64,000 nt of DNA from Pusillimonas sp. DMV24BSW_D (lineage in GTDB: Bacteria > Pseudomonadota > Gammaproteobacteria > Burkholderiales > Burkholderiaceae_B): contig NZ_CP049990.1 of NCBI RefSeq assembly GCF_011388195.1, positions 1,860,001-1,924,000 on the forward strand, read 5' to 3'. Positions within the stretch are counted from its first letter, which is position 1. Each line of letters begins with the position of its first letter. The position numbers were made by a program, and so were the translations under genes. Shown here in pieces: positions 29,197-40,877 of the stretch. Under the pieces are notes generated by a model. The model was given only the letters and a program-made list of their open reading frames with translations, was not told the DNA's origin and did not search any database.

Positions 29197-30537
29197 TCAG
29201 TAAACGCCTTGTTGCAGCATCGCATCGGCCACTTTTACGAAGCCTGCGATGTTGGCCCCGTCGACATAGTTCACTTTGTCACCCTGCTGGCCATAACGCA
29301 CGCAATTCTGATGAATGTCACGCATAATGGCATGCAACTTGGCGTCAACGTCTTCACGTGTCCACGACAACCGTGCCGAATTCTGGCTCATTTCAAGGCC
29401 TGAAACGGCCACACCGCCTGCGTTACTGGCTTTGCCAGGCGCATACAGCACGCCTGCTTTAATAAAGCATTCGGCGGCATCAATGGTGGTGGGCATGTTT
29501 GCGCCTTCAGAAATGCAGCGTACCCCATTATTGATCAGTGTCTTGGCATCGTCGATTTCCAGTTCATTCTGGGTGGCGCAGGGCATGGCGACTTCGACTG
29601 GAACATGCCAGGGGCGTTTACCTTGCTCGTATGTCAGGTTCAGCTCTTTGGCATAGGTAACCAACCGTTCACGACGGTTGTTTTTAATATCCATCAACAG
29701 TGCCAGTTTTTCCGGGGTGAAGCCGGCAGGGTCGACAACACAGCCGTCGGAGTCGGAAACGGTAATGACTTTGGCGCCGATTTGCATGCATTTTTCAATG
29801 GCATATTGCGCCACATTGCCCGAACCGGAAACCGAAACGGTCATGCCGTCGAGCGAGCGCCCGGCATGCTTGAGCATTTCTTCTGCAAAGTACACCGTGC
29901 CGTATCCCGTGGCTTCTGGGCGGATCAAGCTGCCGCCGAACGACAGCCCCTTACCGGTAAAGACGCTGGCAGCTGAGTTCGACAGTTTCTTCATCATGCC
30001 GGTCATGTAGCCTACTTCGCGAGCGCCCACACCGATATCACCTGCCGGTACGTCGGTATCTGGCCCCAGGTGGCGGTACAGTTCAAAAATAAGTGCCTGA
30101 CAAAAACGCATGACCTCGCCGTCTGACTTGCCTTTCGGGTTGAAGTCGGACCCACCTTTACCGGCCCCCATGGGCAATGTGGTAAGGGCGTTTTTGAAGG
30201 TCTGCTCGAACGCCAGGAACTTCAGAATGGATAGGTTCACCGAAGGGTGAAAACGCATACCGCCTTTGTAAGGGCCAATAGCCGAGCTATGCTGAACACG
30301 GAAAGCGCGGTTGGTTTGTACTTCGCCCTTGTCGTTCACCCAGGAAACACGAAACTGAATAACGCGTTCTGGTTCCACAATGCGATTCAATAGGCCTTGT
30401 TCCGCATACTGCGGGTTTTGTTCGATGAATGGCCACAGTGACGCCATGACTTCTTTAACGGCTTGCATGAATTCAGGCTGGTGGGGGTCGCGTACCTGGA
30501 GCTGCTCCAGGTACTGATTAAGACTGGGTAGTTTCAT
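29197..30537 (-). CDS. gdhA: NADP-specific glutamate dehydrogenase
   Basis: Hexameric glutamate dehydrogenase that makes glutamate from 2-oxoglutarate and ammonium, using NADPH in most members of this 445-450 aa class. The 446-residue protein has the glutamate-binding segments KGGMRFHPSVN and PMGAGKGGSDFNPKGKSD with the catalytic lysine, and the nucleotide-binding fold VSVSGSGNVAQYAIEK. Together with glnE it gives the window two genes of nitrogen assimilation, though they are not in one operon. Confidence 0.96.
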   Translation of the reverse strand: MKLPSLNQYLEQLQVRDPHQPEFMQAVKEVMASLWPFIEQNPQYAEQGLLNRIVEPERVIQFRVSWVNDKGEVQTNRAFRVQHSSAIGPYKGGMRFHPSVNLSILKFLAFEQTFKNALTTLPMGAGKGGSDFNPKGKSDGEVMRFCQALIFELYRHLGPDTDVPAGDIGVGAREVGYMTGMMKKLSNSAASVFTGKGLSFGGSLIRPEATGYGTVYFAEEMLKHAGRSLDGMTVSVSGSGNVAQYAIEKCMQIGAKVITVSDSDGCVVDPAGFTPEKLALLMDIKNNRRERLVTYAKELNLTYEQGKRPWHVPVEVAMPCATQNELEIDDAKTLINNGVRCISEGANMPTTIDAAECFIKAGVLYAPGKASNAGGVAVSGLEMSQNSARLSWTREDVDAKLHAIMRDIHQNCVRYGQQGDKVNYVDGANIAGFVKVADAMLQQGVY

Positions 30538-30608
30538 TCGTTTTTGCTCTGTAGTTTTGTGCCGGCCACGAGAATACCGGCACAGTGGCTAAAGAAAATT
30601 GTTTTATC

Positions 30609-30660
30609 TGGCCCGTTATGGCCGGGCCATGATGCACCAAGCCTCTCATTTGAGAGGCTT
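30609..30660 (-). terminator. Two hairpins downstream of rho
   Basis: Between rho and gdhA lie AAGCCTCTCA (30639-30648) pairing with TGAGAGGCTT (30651-30660), and TGGCCCG (30609-30615) pairing with CGGGCCA (30623-30629). The first is a 10-bp stem with a two-base gap, 19 bases past the rho stop. Neither has a clear T-run on the minus strand, so intrinsic termination is uncertain. Confidence 0.45.
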
Positions 30661-30678
30661 GTGTGGGTTGAGATGATC

Positions 30679-31935
30679 TTACTTTTTCATCATCTCGAAG
30701 AAGTCCGCGTTGTTTTTGGTTGCGCGGATTTTGTCCAGGATGAATTCCATGGCTGCCACTTCGTCCATATCGTGAATGAACTTGCGCAACACCCACACTT
30801 TTTGTAAAAGATCGGGCTTGATCAGCAATTCTTCTCGACGGGTACCCGATTTATTCAGGTTGATGGCCGGGTACACCCGTTTTTCAGCCAGGCGACGTTC
30901 CAGATGCACTTCAGAGTTGCCTGTGCCTTTGAATTCTTCGTAAATGACTTCGTCCATGCGGCTGCCGGTTTCAATAAGGGCCGTGCCAATAATGGTTAAT
31001 GAGCCACCTTCTTCCAGGTTACGTGCCGCACCGAAAAAGCGTTTGGGCCGTTGCAGGGCGTTGGCATCGACACCACCGGTAAGTACTTTGCCTGATGACG
31101 GCACAACGGTGTTGTAGGCACGGGCCAGACGGGTGATGGAGTCGAGCAGAATGACCACGTCTTTTTTGAGTTCAACCAGCCGCTTGGCTTTTTCGATGAC
31201 CATTTCGGCTACTTGAACGTGGCGGGTTGCAGGTTCGTCGAAGGTGGAAGCCACAACCTCACCGCGAACGGTGCGTTGCATTTCGGTCACTTCTTCCGGG
31301 CGCTCGTCGACCAGCAGCACAATAACGTAGGCTTCCGGGTAGTTCGTGGTGATGGCATGGGCAATGTGCTGCATCATGACCGTTTTACCTGATTTGGGGC
31401 TGGCCACAATCAGCGCGCGCTGGCCTTTCCCCATAGGTGCGAAGATATCCAGAATACGCCCTGTAATGTTCTCTTCGCTTTTAATGTCGCGTTCCAGCGT
31501 CATGACCTGGTTCGGGTGCAGCGGCGTGAGGTTCTCAAACATAATGCGGTGTTTGATGGCCTCGGGCTGCATTCCGTTAACCTTGTCGACCTTTACCAAG
31601 GCAAAATAGCGTTCGCCGTCTTTTGGTGTGCGCACCTCACCTTCAATGGAATCGCCCGTATGCAGGTTGAAACGCCGTATCTGGGAGGGGGAGATATAGA
31701 TGTCGTCGGTGCTGGCCAGGTACGAAGTTTCAGGCGAGCGCAAGAAGCCAAAGCCGTCGGGCAACACTTCAAGAACGCCATCGCCGAAAATCTGTTCGCC
31801 TTGCTTGGCGCGCCGTTTCATGATGGCAAACATGATTTCCTGTTTGCGTAAACGGCTGGCATTGTCGATATCCAGACTGGCGGCCATTTCGAGCAACTGC
31901 GAAATATGCAGTGCTTTAAGTTCGGTGAGATGCAT
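30679..31935 (-). CDS. rho: Transcription termination factor Rho
   Basis: Rho is the hexameric RNA helicase that ends transcription of untranslated RNA. The 418-residue protein has the N-terminal RNA-binding domain ([18 protein letters not shown] near residues 60-77), the ATPase Walker A ASPKSGKT near 178-185, Walker B region [17 protein letters not shown], and the secondary RNA-binding Q- and R-loops. Length is typical (E. coli 419). It lies downstream of trxA in the same direction, an arrangement shared by many proteobacteria. Confidence 0.98.
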   Translation of the reverse strand: MHLTELKALHISQLLEMAASLDIDNASRLRKQEIMFAIMKRRAKQGEQIFGDGVLEVLPDGFGFLRSPETSYLASTDDIYISPSQIRRFNLHTGDSIEGEVRTPKDGERYFALVKVDKVNGMQPEAIKHRIMFENLTPLHPNQVMTLERDIKSEENITGRILDIFAPMGKGQRALIVASPKSGKTVMMQHIAHAITTNYPEAYVIVLLVDERPEEVTEMQRTVRGEVVASTFDEPATRHVQVAEMVIEKAKRLVELKKDVVILLDSITRLARAYNTVVPSSGKVLTGGVDANALQRPKRFFGAARNLEEGGSLTIIGTALIETGSRMDEVIYEEFKGTGNSEVHLERRLAEKRVYPAINLNKSGTRREELLIKPDLLQKVWVLRKFIHDMDEVAAMEFILDKIRATKNNADFFEMMKK

Positions 31936-31969
31936 GGAGAGAAAAGGGAAGGGAAGTTATGCGTTGATG

Positions 31970-31989
31970 GCAGGCCTAGACAGGCCTGC
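31970..31989 (-). other. Perfect hairpin in the trxA-rho intergenic region
   Basis: GCAGGCCT (31970-31977) pairs with AGGCCTGC (31982-31989) across a four-base loop. It lies 35 bases upstream of the rho start and 26 bases after the trxA stop, with no T-run on the minus strand. In E. coli the rho leader is a site of autoregulation, so a similar role is possible but not shown. Confidence 0.5.
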
Positions 31990-32014
31990 GCGCAAGACAA
32001 AATTAAAAGGTGGT

Positions 32015-32341
32015 TTACAGAGCTTCTTCAAGAAAGCTGTTCAGTTGCGACTTTGACATGGCCCCTACCTTGGTAACCGCTGCTTCGCCGTTTTTGAACA
32101 GCATGAGCGTTGGGATGCCGCGTACGCCATATTTGGCGGGGACGTCGGGGTTTTCGTCGACATTCAGTTTCGCGATAGTAACACGACCCTGAAAGGTTTG
32201 TGCAGCTTCGTCGAGCAGCGGTGCAATCATTTTGCACGGGCCGCACCAGGCAGCCCAATAATCGACCAGGACGGGTACATCGGATTGAAGCACTTCGGCT
32301 TCAAAATTGGCATCGGTTACGGTTTTGATGAGGTCACTCAT
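32015..32341 (-). CDS. trxA: Thioredoxin 1
   Basis: Thioredoxin is the small cytoplasmic disulfide reductase. The 108-residue protein has the active site WCGPC at residues 32-36, the cis-proline segment RGIPTLMLF near 74-82, and the standard length. It is divergent from parE and lies upstream of rho. Confidence 0.98.
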   Translation of the reverse strand: MSDLIKTVTDANFEAEVLQSDVPVLVDYWAAWCGPCKMIAPLLDEAAQTFQGRVTIAKLNVDENPDVPAKYGVRGIPTLMLFKNGEAAVTKVGAMSKSQLNSFLEEAL

Positions 32342-32403
32342 GATGTGAGAAAAAGTTCAGGTTACTGAAAAAACTATACTAAGCATAACATTAGCCCGCT
32401 TTA

Positions 32404-34437
<2,034 letters not shown>

Positions 34438-34480
34438 CGGCCCCACGACTCCCTTTGTACGACAGCCTTAGCAGGAAATT

Positions 34481-36784
34481 ATGGACAGCACACAAGTAGG
34501 TTTATTTGATAGTGATGAAGGCGGCGAACAGCTCACGCTGGGTCTTTACGCCGAACAGGCGTACCTTGATTATGCGGTTTCAGTGGTGCGGGGGCGGGCG
34601 CTGCCCGATGTGGCCGATGGCCAGAAGCCCGTGCAGCGTCGTATTTTGTATGCCATGCACGCCATGGGCCTGGGGCCGGGCGCCAAACCTGTGAAATCGG
34701 CCCGCGTGGTGGGTGACGTTCTGGGTAAGTATCATCCCCATGGCGATCAGGCGGCTTACGATGCCATGGTACGGATGGCGCAGAACTTTTCACTGCGCTA
34801 TCCCTTGGTCGACGGGCACGGAAACTTTGGCTCGCGCGACGGTGATAACGCTGCTGCCATGCGCTATACGGAAGCCCGCTTAACACCATTTTCCCGTATT
34901 TTGCTCGACGAACTGGGCGAAGGGACGGTTGAGTTTATTGCCAATTACGATGGCAGTCAGAAGGAGCCGCAGTTATTGCCAGCGCGCTTGCCCGTTATGT
35001 TGCTGAATGGCGCTTCGGGGATTGCAGTTGGGATGGCCACCGAGGTGCCTTCGCATAATTTGCGTGAAGTGGCGCAGGCTTGCGTGGCCTTGCTGCGTAA
35101 CCCCAAATTACCTGATGATGAATTGTTTGAAATGATTCCAGGCCCTGATTTTGCAGGGGGTGGGCAAATTATTTCGCCGCCGGAGGACATCGCCGCCGTG
35201 TATCGCAGCGGTCGAGGGTCTATTAAAGCGCGAGCGCGCTGGCAATTTGAAGAGTTGGCGCGGGGCCAGTGGCAATTGGTCGTCACTGAATTGCCGCCCG
35301 GTACGTCGTCGCAAAAGATCCTGGAAGAGATTGAGGATCGTACGAATCCCAAGGTGAAAACAGGTAAAAAGTCGCTGACGGCCGATCAGCAGCAAACGAA
35401 GGCGTTAATGCTTAGCTTGTTGGACGCGGTGCGCGACGAGTCGGGCAAGCAGGCCGCGGTGCGTTTGGTTTTTGAGCCCAAGAGCAGCCGTATTGATCGT
35501 GACGAATTTGTGAACACCTTATTGGCACAAACAAGCCTTGAGGGCAATGTGTCGATTAACCTGGTATGTATCGGTACCGATGGCCGTCCCGGTCAGCGTG
35601 CGTTGCGCGACATCTTGACTGAGTGGCTGGGTTTTCGTAGCGAAACGGTTACCCGGCGCACTCAATATCGTCTCGACAAGGTAACTGATCGTATCCATGT
35701 GCTGGAAGGGCGCATGGTGGTTTATTTGAATGTTGATGAGGTGATTCAGACTATTCGCGAGTCGGATGAGCCGCGTCCTGCACTCATGGAGCGGTTCGAC
35801 CTTTCCGAACGCCAAGCCGAAGACATTCTGGAAATGCGCTTGCGCCAGTTGGCCAAGTTGGAAGGTTTCAAAATTGAAAAAGAACTGGCTGCTCAGAAAG
35901 AAGAGCAAAGTCGCCTGGAGGCGCTGCTTGCAAGCCCGTCGGCCTTGAAGCGCCAAATTATCAAAGAGATTGAAGCCGATACCAAACAGTATGGCGATGA
36001 TCGGCGTACCCTCATTGAAGTGGCTGAAAAAGCGGTGCTGGAAACGAAAGTGGTCGACGAGCCGGTTACGGTGATTGTGTCTCAAAAAGGGTGGCTACGC
36101 GCGCGCCAGGGGCATGGCCACGATGCTGCGCAGTTCAACTTCAAAATGGGTGACAGCCTGTACGACGCTATCGAGTGTCGAACCACCGATAATTTGGTGG
36201 CATTATCGTCGACCGGGCGGGTATATACCGTGCCGGTTGCCAGTTTGCCGTCGGCCCGTGGCGATGGCCAGCCGGTAACGTCGCTTATTGACCTGGAGCA
36301 GGGCGCCCAAGTGGTGCATATGGTGGCCGGCGATGCCGAGCAAGCCTGGTTCCTGGGCACACAGTCGGGTTATGGTTTCATGTCAAAACTGAAAGACATG
36401 ACGACGCGTCAGAAAGCGGGCAAGCAATTTGTTACGCTGGAAAAAGGCGATGCCATGCTTAAGCCCATTGGTTTGCAGGAATCCGACAAAGCCTTGGCGA
36501 TGTTAACGCGTAAAGGACGCTTTTTGATTGTCGATTTATCTGAATTCAAGACGCTTTCAGGGGGCGGTCGTGGCACGATCCTGATGGGGCTCGATTCGGG
36601 TGACCGTCTTGAGCAGTGGAGTGCCGTTGGCCCGGCCGGCGTGTGTTTGAGCGGTGTTTACCGTAATAAGCAAACGGATGTTGTACTGGATGAGGCGGAA
36701 ATGGAAGTGTACACAGGCAAGCGGGCGCGTAAAGGCCGCTCATTGGCCGTGAAGGTTAAACAGCCCCAGCTGCGGCGTGCCTAA
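34481..36784 (+). CDS. parC: DNA topoisomerase IV subunit A
   Basis: ParC is the DNA-cleaving subunit of topoisomerase IV. The 767-residue protein has the winged-helix region with [10 protein letters not shown], whose tyrosine (about residue 128) forms the covalent link to DNA, and a C-terminal beta-pinwheel domain. In the quinolone-determining region the sequence is [13 protein letters not shown], so the position equal to E. coli Ser80 is glutamine and that equal to Glu84 is aspartate; from memory this is normal for betaproteobacteria rather than a resistance mutation. AGGA lies about 5 bases before the ATG. Confidence 0.96.
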   Translation: MDSTQVGLFDSDEGGEQLTLGLYAEQAYLDYAVSVVRGRALPDVADGQKPVQRRILYAMHAMGLGPGAKPVKSARVVGDVLGKYHPHGDQAAYDAMVRMAQNFSLRYPLVDGHGNFGSRDGDNAAAMRYTEARLTPFSRILLDELGEGTVEFIANYDGSQKEPQLLPARLPVMLLNGASGIAVGMATEVPSHNLREVAQACVALLRNPKLPDDELFEMIPGPDFAGGGQIISPPEDIAAVYRSGRGSIKARARWQFEELARGQWQLVVTELPPGTSSQKILEEIEDRTNPKVKTGKKSLTADQQQTKALMLSLLDAVRDESGKQAAVRLVFEPKSSRIDRDEFVNTLLAQTSLEGNVSINLVCIGTDGRPGQRALRDILTEWLGFRSETVTRRTQYRLDKVTDRIHVLEGRMVVYLNVDEVIQTIRESDEPRPALMERFDLSERQAEDILEMRLRQLAKLEGFKIEKELAAQKEEQSRLEALLASPSALKRQIIKEIEADTKQYGDDRRTLIEVAEKAVLETKVVDEPVTVIVSQKGWLRARQGHGHDAAQFNFKMGDSLYDAIECRTTDNLVALSSTGRVYTVPVASLPSARGDGQPVTSLIDLEQGAQVVHMVAGDAEQAWFLGTQSGYGFMSKLKDMTTRQKAGKQFVTLEKGDAMLKPIGLQESDKALAMLTRKGRFLIVDLSEFKTLSGGGRGTILMGLDSGDRLEQWSAVGPAGVCLSGVYRNKQTDVVLDEAEMEVYTGKRARKGRSLAVKVKQPQLRRA

Positions 36785-36811
36785 TTTATTAAATTGCAGG
36801 TAATCACAACA

Positions 36812-37849
36812 ATGAGTTTTACGGTAACGGTTCAACCTACAGGTCATACATTCCCGGTCGCGCCCGGCGAAACGGTGCTGGATGCTGCTTTGGCAGCCGA
36901 TATTATTCTCCCTTACAGTTGTCGCACAGGCGCGTGCTCAACGTGCAAAGGCAAGGTTGTGTCGGGTCGGTTTGAGGCCGGTTCCGCGCCCGCCCAGATT
37001 TTATCGCCCGAAGAGTTGAAAGAGGGCTATACCTTGTTTTGTCAGGCCAAGCCTGATTCGGATATGGTGATTGAGGCGCAGGAAATCCGCATGGCAGGCG
37101 ATATCCAGATTCGCAAAATGCCGTCACGTGTGATGGGTTTGGAGCGTGTTCGCGATGACGTTATGGTGGTGAAGTTGCAATTGCCGCCGGCCGAACCTTT
37201 TCGCTATTACGCCGGTCAGTATCTGGAGTTCATTTTGAAATCCGGCGAGCGGCGCAGTTATTCCATGGCCAACCCGCCCTCTGACGATAATATGGTGGAG
37301 TTGCACATTCGGCATATGCCGGGTGGTGTTTTTACCGACCACGTTTTTGGGGTCGGTGAAACGGCCATGAAAGTGCGGGAAATCTTGCGTGTGGAAGGTC
37401 CGTTGGGTTCGTTCTTCTTGCGTGAAGACAGCGATAAACCGGTTGTGTTGCTTGCCAGCGGAACCGGTTTTGCCCCTATTAAGGCGCTGGTAGAGCGCAT
37501 GCAACAAACGGGTCATGTTCGCCCGGTCGTATTGTATTGGGGCGGGCGCCGCCCGGGTGATCTGTACATGAACGATTTGGCACAGCAATGGGCTGAAACG
37601 TTACCTGATTTTAATTATGTCCCGGTTGTTTCCGATGCTTTGCCGGAAGATAACTGGGCAGGGCGCAGCGGGTTTGTGCATCAGGCAGTACTCGAAGACA
37701 TTCCCGACTTGTCCGGCCACCAGGTATATGCCTGCGGTGCCCCGGCTATGGTGGAAGCGGCGCGTAAAGACTTTACCCGGCAGGCGGGTTTGCCTGACAA
37801 TGAGTTCTATGCGGACGCATTCACCTCGCAGGCGGACACGCACAAATAA
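36812..37849 (+). CDS. 2Fe-2S ferredoxin/flavin reductase (AscD/RfbI-like)
   Basis: Electron-transfer protein of 345 aa with three parts: an N-terminal plant-type 2Fe-2S ferredoxin (CRTGACSTC then C about 30 residues later, near residues 37-75), an FAD-binding barrel (RSYSMANPPSDDN near 145-157) and an NAD(P)-binding domain (VLLASGTGFAPIKALVERM near 210-228). This order is that of CDP-6-deoxy-delta-3,4-glucoseen reductase and of oxygenase reductases. No dideoxysugar genes are nearby, so the physiological partner is unknown. ATG at 36812 is chosen; a TTG six codons upstream is an alternative. Confidence 0.85.
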   Translation: MSFTVTVQPTGHTFPVAPGETVLDAALAADIILPYSCRTGACSTCKGKVVSGRFEAGSAPAQILSPEELKEGYTLFCQAKPDSDMVIEAQEIRMAGDIQIRKMPSRVMGLERVRDDVMVVKLQLPPAEPFRYYAGQYLEFILKSGERRSYSMANPPSDDNMVELHIRHMPGGVFTDHVFGVGETAMKVREILRVEGPLGSFFLREDSDKPVVLLASGTGFAPIKALVERMQQTGHVRPVVLYWGGRRPGDLYMNDLAQQWAETLPDFNYVPVVSDALPEDNWAGRSGFVHQAVLEDIPDLSGHQVYACGAPAMVEAARKDFTRQAGLPDNEFYADAFTSQADTHK

Positions 37850-37916
37850 CGCTTTAATGTGGTGCCCGCTGCGGGAAACAGGGTCCGCCGTTTGAATTGA
37901 CTAAAGGTGAGCGTTC

Positions 37917-39170
37917 ATGAAAGTCGTGGTATTGGGTAGTGGAATAATCGGCGTTGCTTCCGCCTGGTGGCTGAAGCAGGCCGGTCATGACGTGGTTGTG
38001 ATCGACCGCCAGCCCGGCCCGGCGCAGGAAACCAGCCGTGCCAACGGATGCCAGATTTCGGTTTCTTATGCTGAACCTTGGGCGAACCCCCAAACGCCCA
38101 TGAAGTTATTGAAATGGTTGCTCAAAGACAGCGCGCCCATGGTATTCAGGCCGCAGGCCGACTGGCGCCAATGGGCATGGGGGCTGCAGTTTTTGCTTGA
38201 ATGCCGCGCGGCGCGGGTGCCCAAGAATATTCGCTCTATGGTGGCGTTGGCCGAATATAGCTTGCAAACGCTGAAAAGCATGCGCGAAGAGCTGGGTATT
38301 GAGTACAACCACCTGAGTCGCGGTATTTTGAATTTTTACCGTAATAACGAACAGTTCGACGCTTCCCAGCAGGCAGCAGGGTATATGCGTGACTACGGTC
38401 TCGATCGGCGCATTGTGAGCAAAGAAGAAGTATTGCAAATTGAACCGGCCCTATCACCGGTGGCCGACTCAATTGTCGGGGGCGATTACACCGAGCTGGA
38501 TGAAAGCGGCGATGTGTATTTATTTACCAGCGCGTTGGCGAAGAAAGCTGAAGAGGCCGGTGTGGAGTTTCGTTTCTCAACCCAAATCAATCGGCTTACG
38601 GCTGATGGCGGCAAGGTGACCGGGGTTGAGGTGGTAGACCCCGATGGGACTTTTCACACGATCACGGGCGATGCTTATGTCGCGGCTTTAGGCAGTTTTA
38701 CACCGCACTTGGTTAGCCCGCTAGGGGTGTCTTGCCCGGTGTATCCGGCCAAGGGTTATTCGGCAACTTTCAAAGTGGTGAATCCTGATGCAGCCCCGGT
38801 CGTCAGCCTGACCGACAGTGAGCATAAGGTTGTTTTCAGTCGGCTGGGTGACAGCTTGCGTATGGCGGGTACAGCCGAACTGGCTGGGTATAGTCGTTCC
38901 TTGAATACAAACCGTTGCAGAAACCTTGTTGTGTTGGCGCACGAGCTATTTCCAAGTGCCCTTGATTTTGATAATGTTGCTTTTTGGTCGGGTTTGCGTC
39001 CCTCCACACCCTCGAATGTGCCTTTAATCGGTCGTACCCGTGTGTCCAACCTGTATTTGAACACCGGGCATGGCACGTTGGGCTGGACGATGGGCGTGGG
39101 GTCGGGGCGTGTACTGGCCGACCTTGTTTCGGGCCAAACGCCCGAGCCCGATTTCCCTTTTCTAGGTTGA
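37917..39170 (+). CDS. dadA: D-amino acid dehydrogenase small subunit
   Basis: FAD enzyme that oxidises D-amino acids, classically D-alanine, to keto acids and feeds electrons to the quinone pool at the inner membrane. The 417-residue protein begins with the nucleotide-binding motif VVLGSGIIGVASAWWLKQAG, followed by the acidic end VVVIDRQ, and ends with the DAO-family segment GLRPSTPSNVPLIGRTRVSN and NTGHGTLGWTMGVGSGR. AAGGTGAG precedes the ATG. No alanine racemase (dadX) is next to it. The substrate range is inferred. Confidence 0.92.
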   Translation: MKVVVLGSGIIGVASAWWLKQAGHDVVVIDRQPGPAQETSRANGCQISVSYAEPWANPQTPMKLLKWLLKDSAPMVFRPQADWRQWAWGLQFLLECRAARVPKNIRSMVALAEYSLQTLKSMREELGIEYNHLSRGILNFYRNNEQFDASQQAAGYMRDYGLDRRIVSKEEVLQIEPALSPVADSIVGGDYTELDESGDVYLFTSALAKKAEEAGVEFRFSTQINRLTADGGKVTGVEVVDPDGTFHTITGDAYVAALGSFTPHLVSPLGVSCPVYPAKGYSATFKVVNPDAAPVVSLTDSEHKVVFSRLGDSLRMAGTAELAGYSRSLNTNRCRNLVVLAHELFPSALDFDNVAFWSGLRPSTPSNVPLIGRTRVSNLYLNTGHGTLGWTMGVGSGRVLADLVSGQTPEPDFPFLG

Positions 39171-39178
39171 TTCACGGT

Positions 39179-40504
39179 ATGAGATTACATGCGTTTGAAC
39201 GTACGCCCAGGTTGTTGCGTACGCGGCTGGCTGCAATGCTGGTGTCGGTTCTGGGGTTTGGTGCGGCGCAAGCGGCAACGGATGTTCAGGTCTGGGTTTC
39301 GCTTATCCCCCATAATCAGGCGGTTTTCGACGATCTGGTCGATGACTTCAATAGCGAACAAAGCGAGGTTCGTGTTGAGATCAAAACGTTTAATACATCG
39401 CGTGAAATCGAGCCGGCTTTGCTGGAACGGGTGAGAGATAAACAGAAAACACCGCATCTAGTGCAAATTGACGACAATCGCGATCCGGAAGCCTTGGCCG
39501 CCCAGAAATACATTGCGCCTTTGCATACTTTACTGGCGAAGTATCCCATTAAACATGCCCAGTGGTTTGTGGCACCGCAGAATTTGAGCATGCGTGACGC
39601 ACGTGGCCGGTTGCTGGCGTTTCCCTACATGATCGATGTGCCGGTTATGTTCTATAACATCCGCGCTTTCGAGAAAGCAGGCATGTCTCCGGCGGTTCCA
39701 CAGCGCTCGTGGTATGGCTTGCAGGAACAGCTGGTCGACTTGGCAAATAAAGCCACGCGTAATTGTCCTGCCATTACCGACCAATCCGTTTCCGTGAACC
39801 TGGAAAATCTGGCCGCAGTCAATAATCAGTTTTTCACTTCGGCCGACAACGGTACCAAAGCCCAATCGGCGGCATTCACATTCGACACTACGTTCGTGCG
39901 ACATTTGTCATTAATGATCGCCTGGGTTCGTTCCGAGCTGCTTGTTGACCCGGAACCCAACGTGTTTGCTCCAGACCTTTTTGCTGCAGATGAATGTTCC
40001 GTATTGTGGTCTGAGTCGAGCAATATCGGTCGTTTCATTGAGTTGGATACATTGAAATTCGGCTTAACAGGTCTGCCGTATTATCCGCAGGTTACCAAAG
40101 CGCCGGGTAGTCCATTCCTGGATGGCACAGGCCTTTGGGCAACGTCTGGACATACCGATGAAGAGCACAAGGCAACGGTTAAGTTCCTGGCCTGGTTGGC
40201 AGAACCCGACAACGCTGCCCGCTGGTATCAGGAAACGGGTTTTCTGCCATTAACCAAGCAAGCATTCGAGCAAACGGGTGAAGGTTATTACAAAGATCAC
40301 GGTATTGAGCCTTGGCGTGAATTGGTTGCCGTGTACGCCAAGCCGCCCTCTGAGACAGGGCGTGGGTTCAAAATAAAGAATTACCCGCAAATTCGCGAAA
40401 TGTTCCATAAAAAGCTGGATGAAGCGCTTGGCGGGCAGTATCCTGCAGTGACGGCGCTTACCACGGCCAAATCGGAGGCCTCGCGCATTATGCAAGGCAA
40501 ATAA
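39179..40504 (+). CDS. ABC transporter substrate-binding protein, UgpB-like
   Basis: Periplasmic binding protein of solute-binding family 1, 441 aa, with a basic start and signal peptide ending AAQA near residue 35. The pattern follows UgpB (glycerol-3-phosphate binding): LVDDFNSEQSEVRVEIKTFN, TPHLVQIDD, LLAFPYMIDVPVMFYN, WYQETGFLPLTKQAFEQTGE, and SETGRGFKIKNYPQIREM. No permease or ATPase gene is adjacent, so it is an orphan. The start is the ATG at 39179, only eight bases after the dadA stop, which suggests transcription with dadA. Glycerol-3-phosphate is a guess by family. Confidence 0.8.
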   Translation: MRLHAFERTPRLLRTRLAAMLVSVLGFGAAQAATDVQVWVSLIPHNQAVFDDLVDDFNSEQSEVRVEIKTFNTSREIEPALLERVRDKQKTPHLVQIDDNRDPEALAAQKYIAPLHTLLAKYPIKHAQWFVAPQNLSMRDARGRLLAFPYMIDVPVMFYNIRAFEKAGMSPAVPQRSWYGLQEQLVDLANKATRNCPAITDQSVSVNLENLAAVNNQFFTSADNGTKAQSAAFTFDTTFVRHLSLMIAWVRSELLVDPEPNVFAPDLFAADECSVLWSESSNIGRFIELDTLKFGLTGLPYYPQVTKAPGSPFLDGTGLWATSGHTDEEHKATVKFLAWLAEPDNAARWYQETGFLPLTKQAFEQTGEGYYKDHGIEPWRELVAVYAKPPSETGRGFKIKNYPQIREMFHKKLDEALGGQYPAVTALTTAKSEASRIMQGK

Positions 40505-40516
40505 ACAGTGTCAGCG

Positions 40517-40544
40517 AAGGCCGCCGTTAGGGCGGCCTTTTACT
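40517..40544 (+). terminator. Intrinsic terminator after the UgpB-like gene
   Basis: AAGGCCGCC (40517-40525) pairs with GGCGGCCTT (40531-40539) over a five-base loop; TTT then A, C and four T follow. It separates the dadA/ugpB-like genes from the PepSY gene. Confidence 0.88.
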
Positions 40545-40568
40545 TTTCAATACCAAGGAGACCTGTTC

Positions 40569-40877
40569 GTGAAAACAATAACAATGAAGCTGGTGGTTGG
40601 TACGATATTCACTTTGGCCAGTAGTTTGGGTCACGCCGATGACGTACGTGTAGATGAAGCTTATCGTTTGGCCAGCGACGGTATCATCAAACCTTTCGAG
40701 GGTTTGAATCAAACAGCGCTGGAAGCGCGGCGCGGGCGCATCATGGATACCGAGCTGGAAAACAATCGCGGCAATTACGTTTATAAAGTCACGATTCTTG
40801 ATTCGAAAGGCCAAGAGTGGGAGGTGAAAGTTGACGCGGTTACCGGTAAGCTCATAGAAGAAGAAAAAGACAGTTAA
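40569..40877 (+). CDS. PepSY domain-containing periplasmic protein
   Basis: Small exported protein of 102 aa. A signal peptide (residues 1-23, ending GHA) is followed by a PepSY-type domain whose C-terminal end reads VYKVTILDSKGQEWEVKVDA then TGKLIEEEKDS. PepSY domains are thought to inhibit or regulate other proteins in the periplasm. The start is GTG, supported by AAGGAG eight bases upstream. Its stop overlaps the next start by one base (TAATG), so the two are translated together. Confidence 0.85.
   Translation: MKTITMKLVVGTIFTLASSLGHADDVRVDEAYRLASDGIIKPFEGLNQTALEARRGRIMDTELENNRGNYVYKVTILDSKGQEWEVKVDAVTGKLIEEEKDS

Noticed and set aside
34720-34800. Quinolone-resistance change in ParC
   Set aside because: The glutamine at the Ser80-equivalent position differs from E. 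coli, but from memory betaproteobacterial ParC normally has it, so it is not evidence of a resistance mutation.
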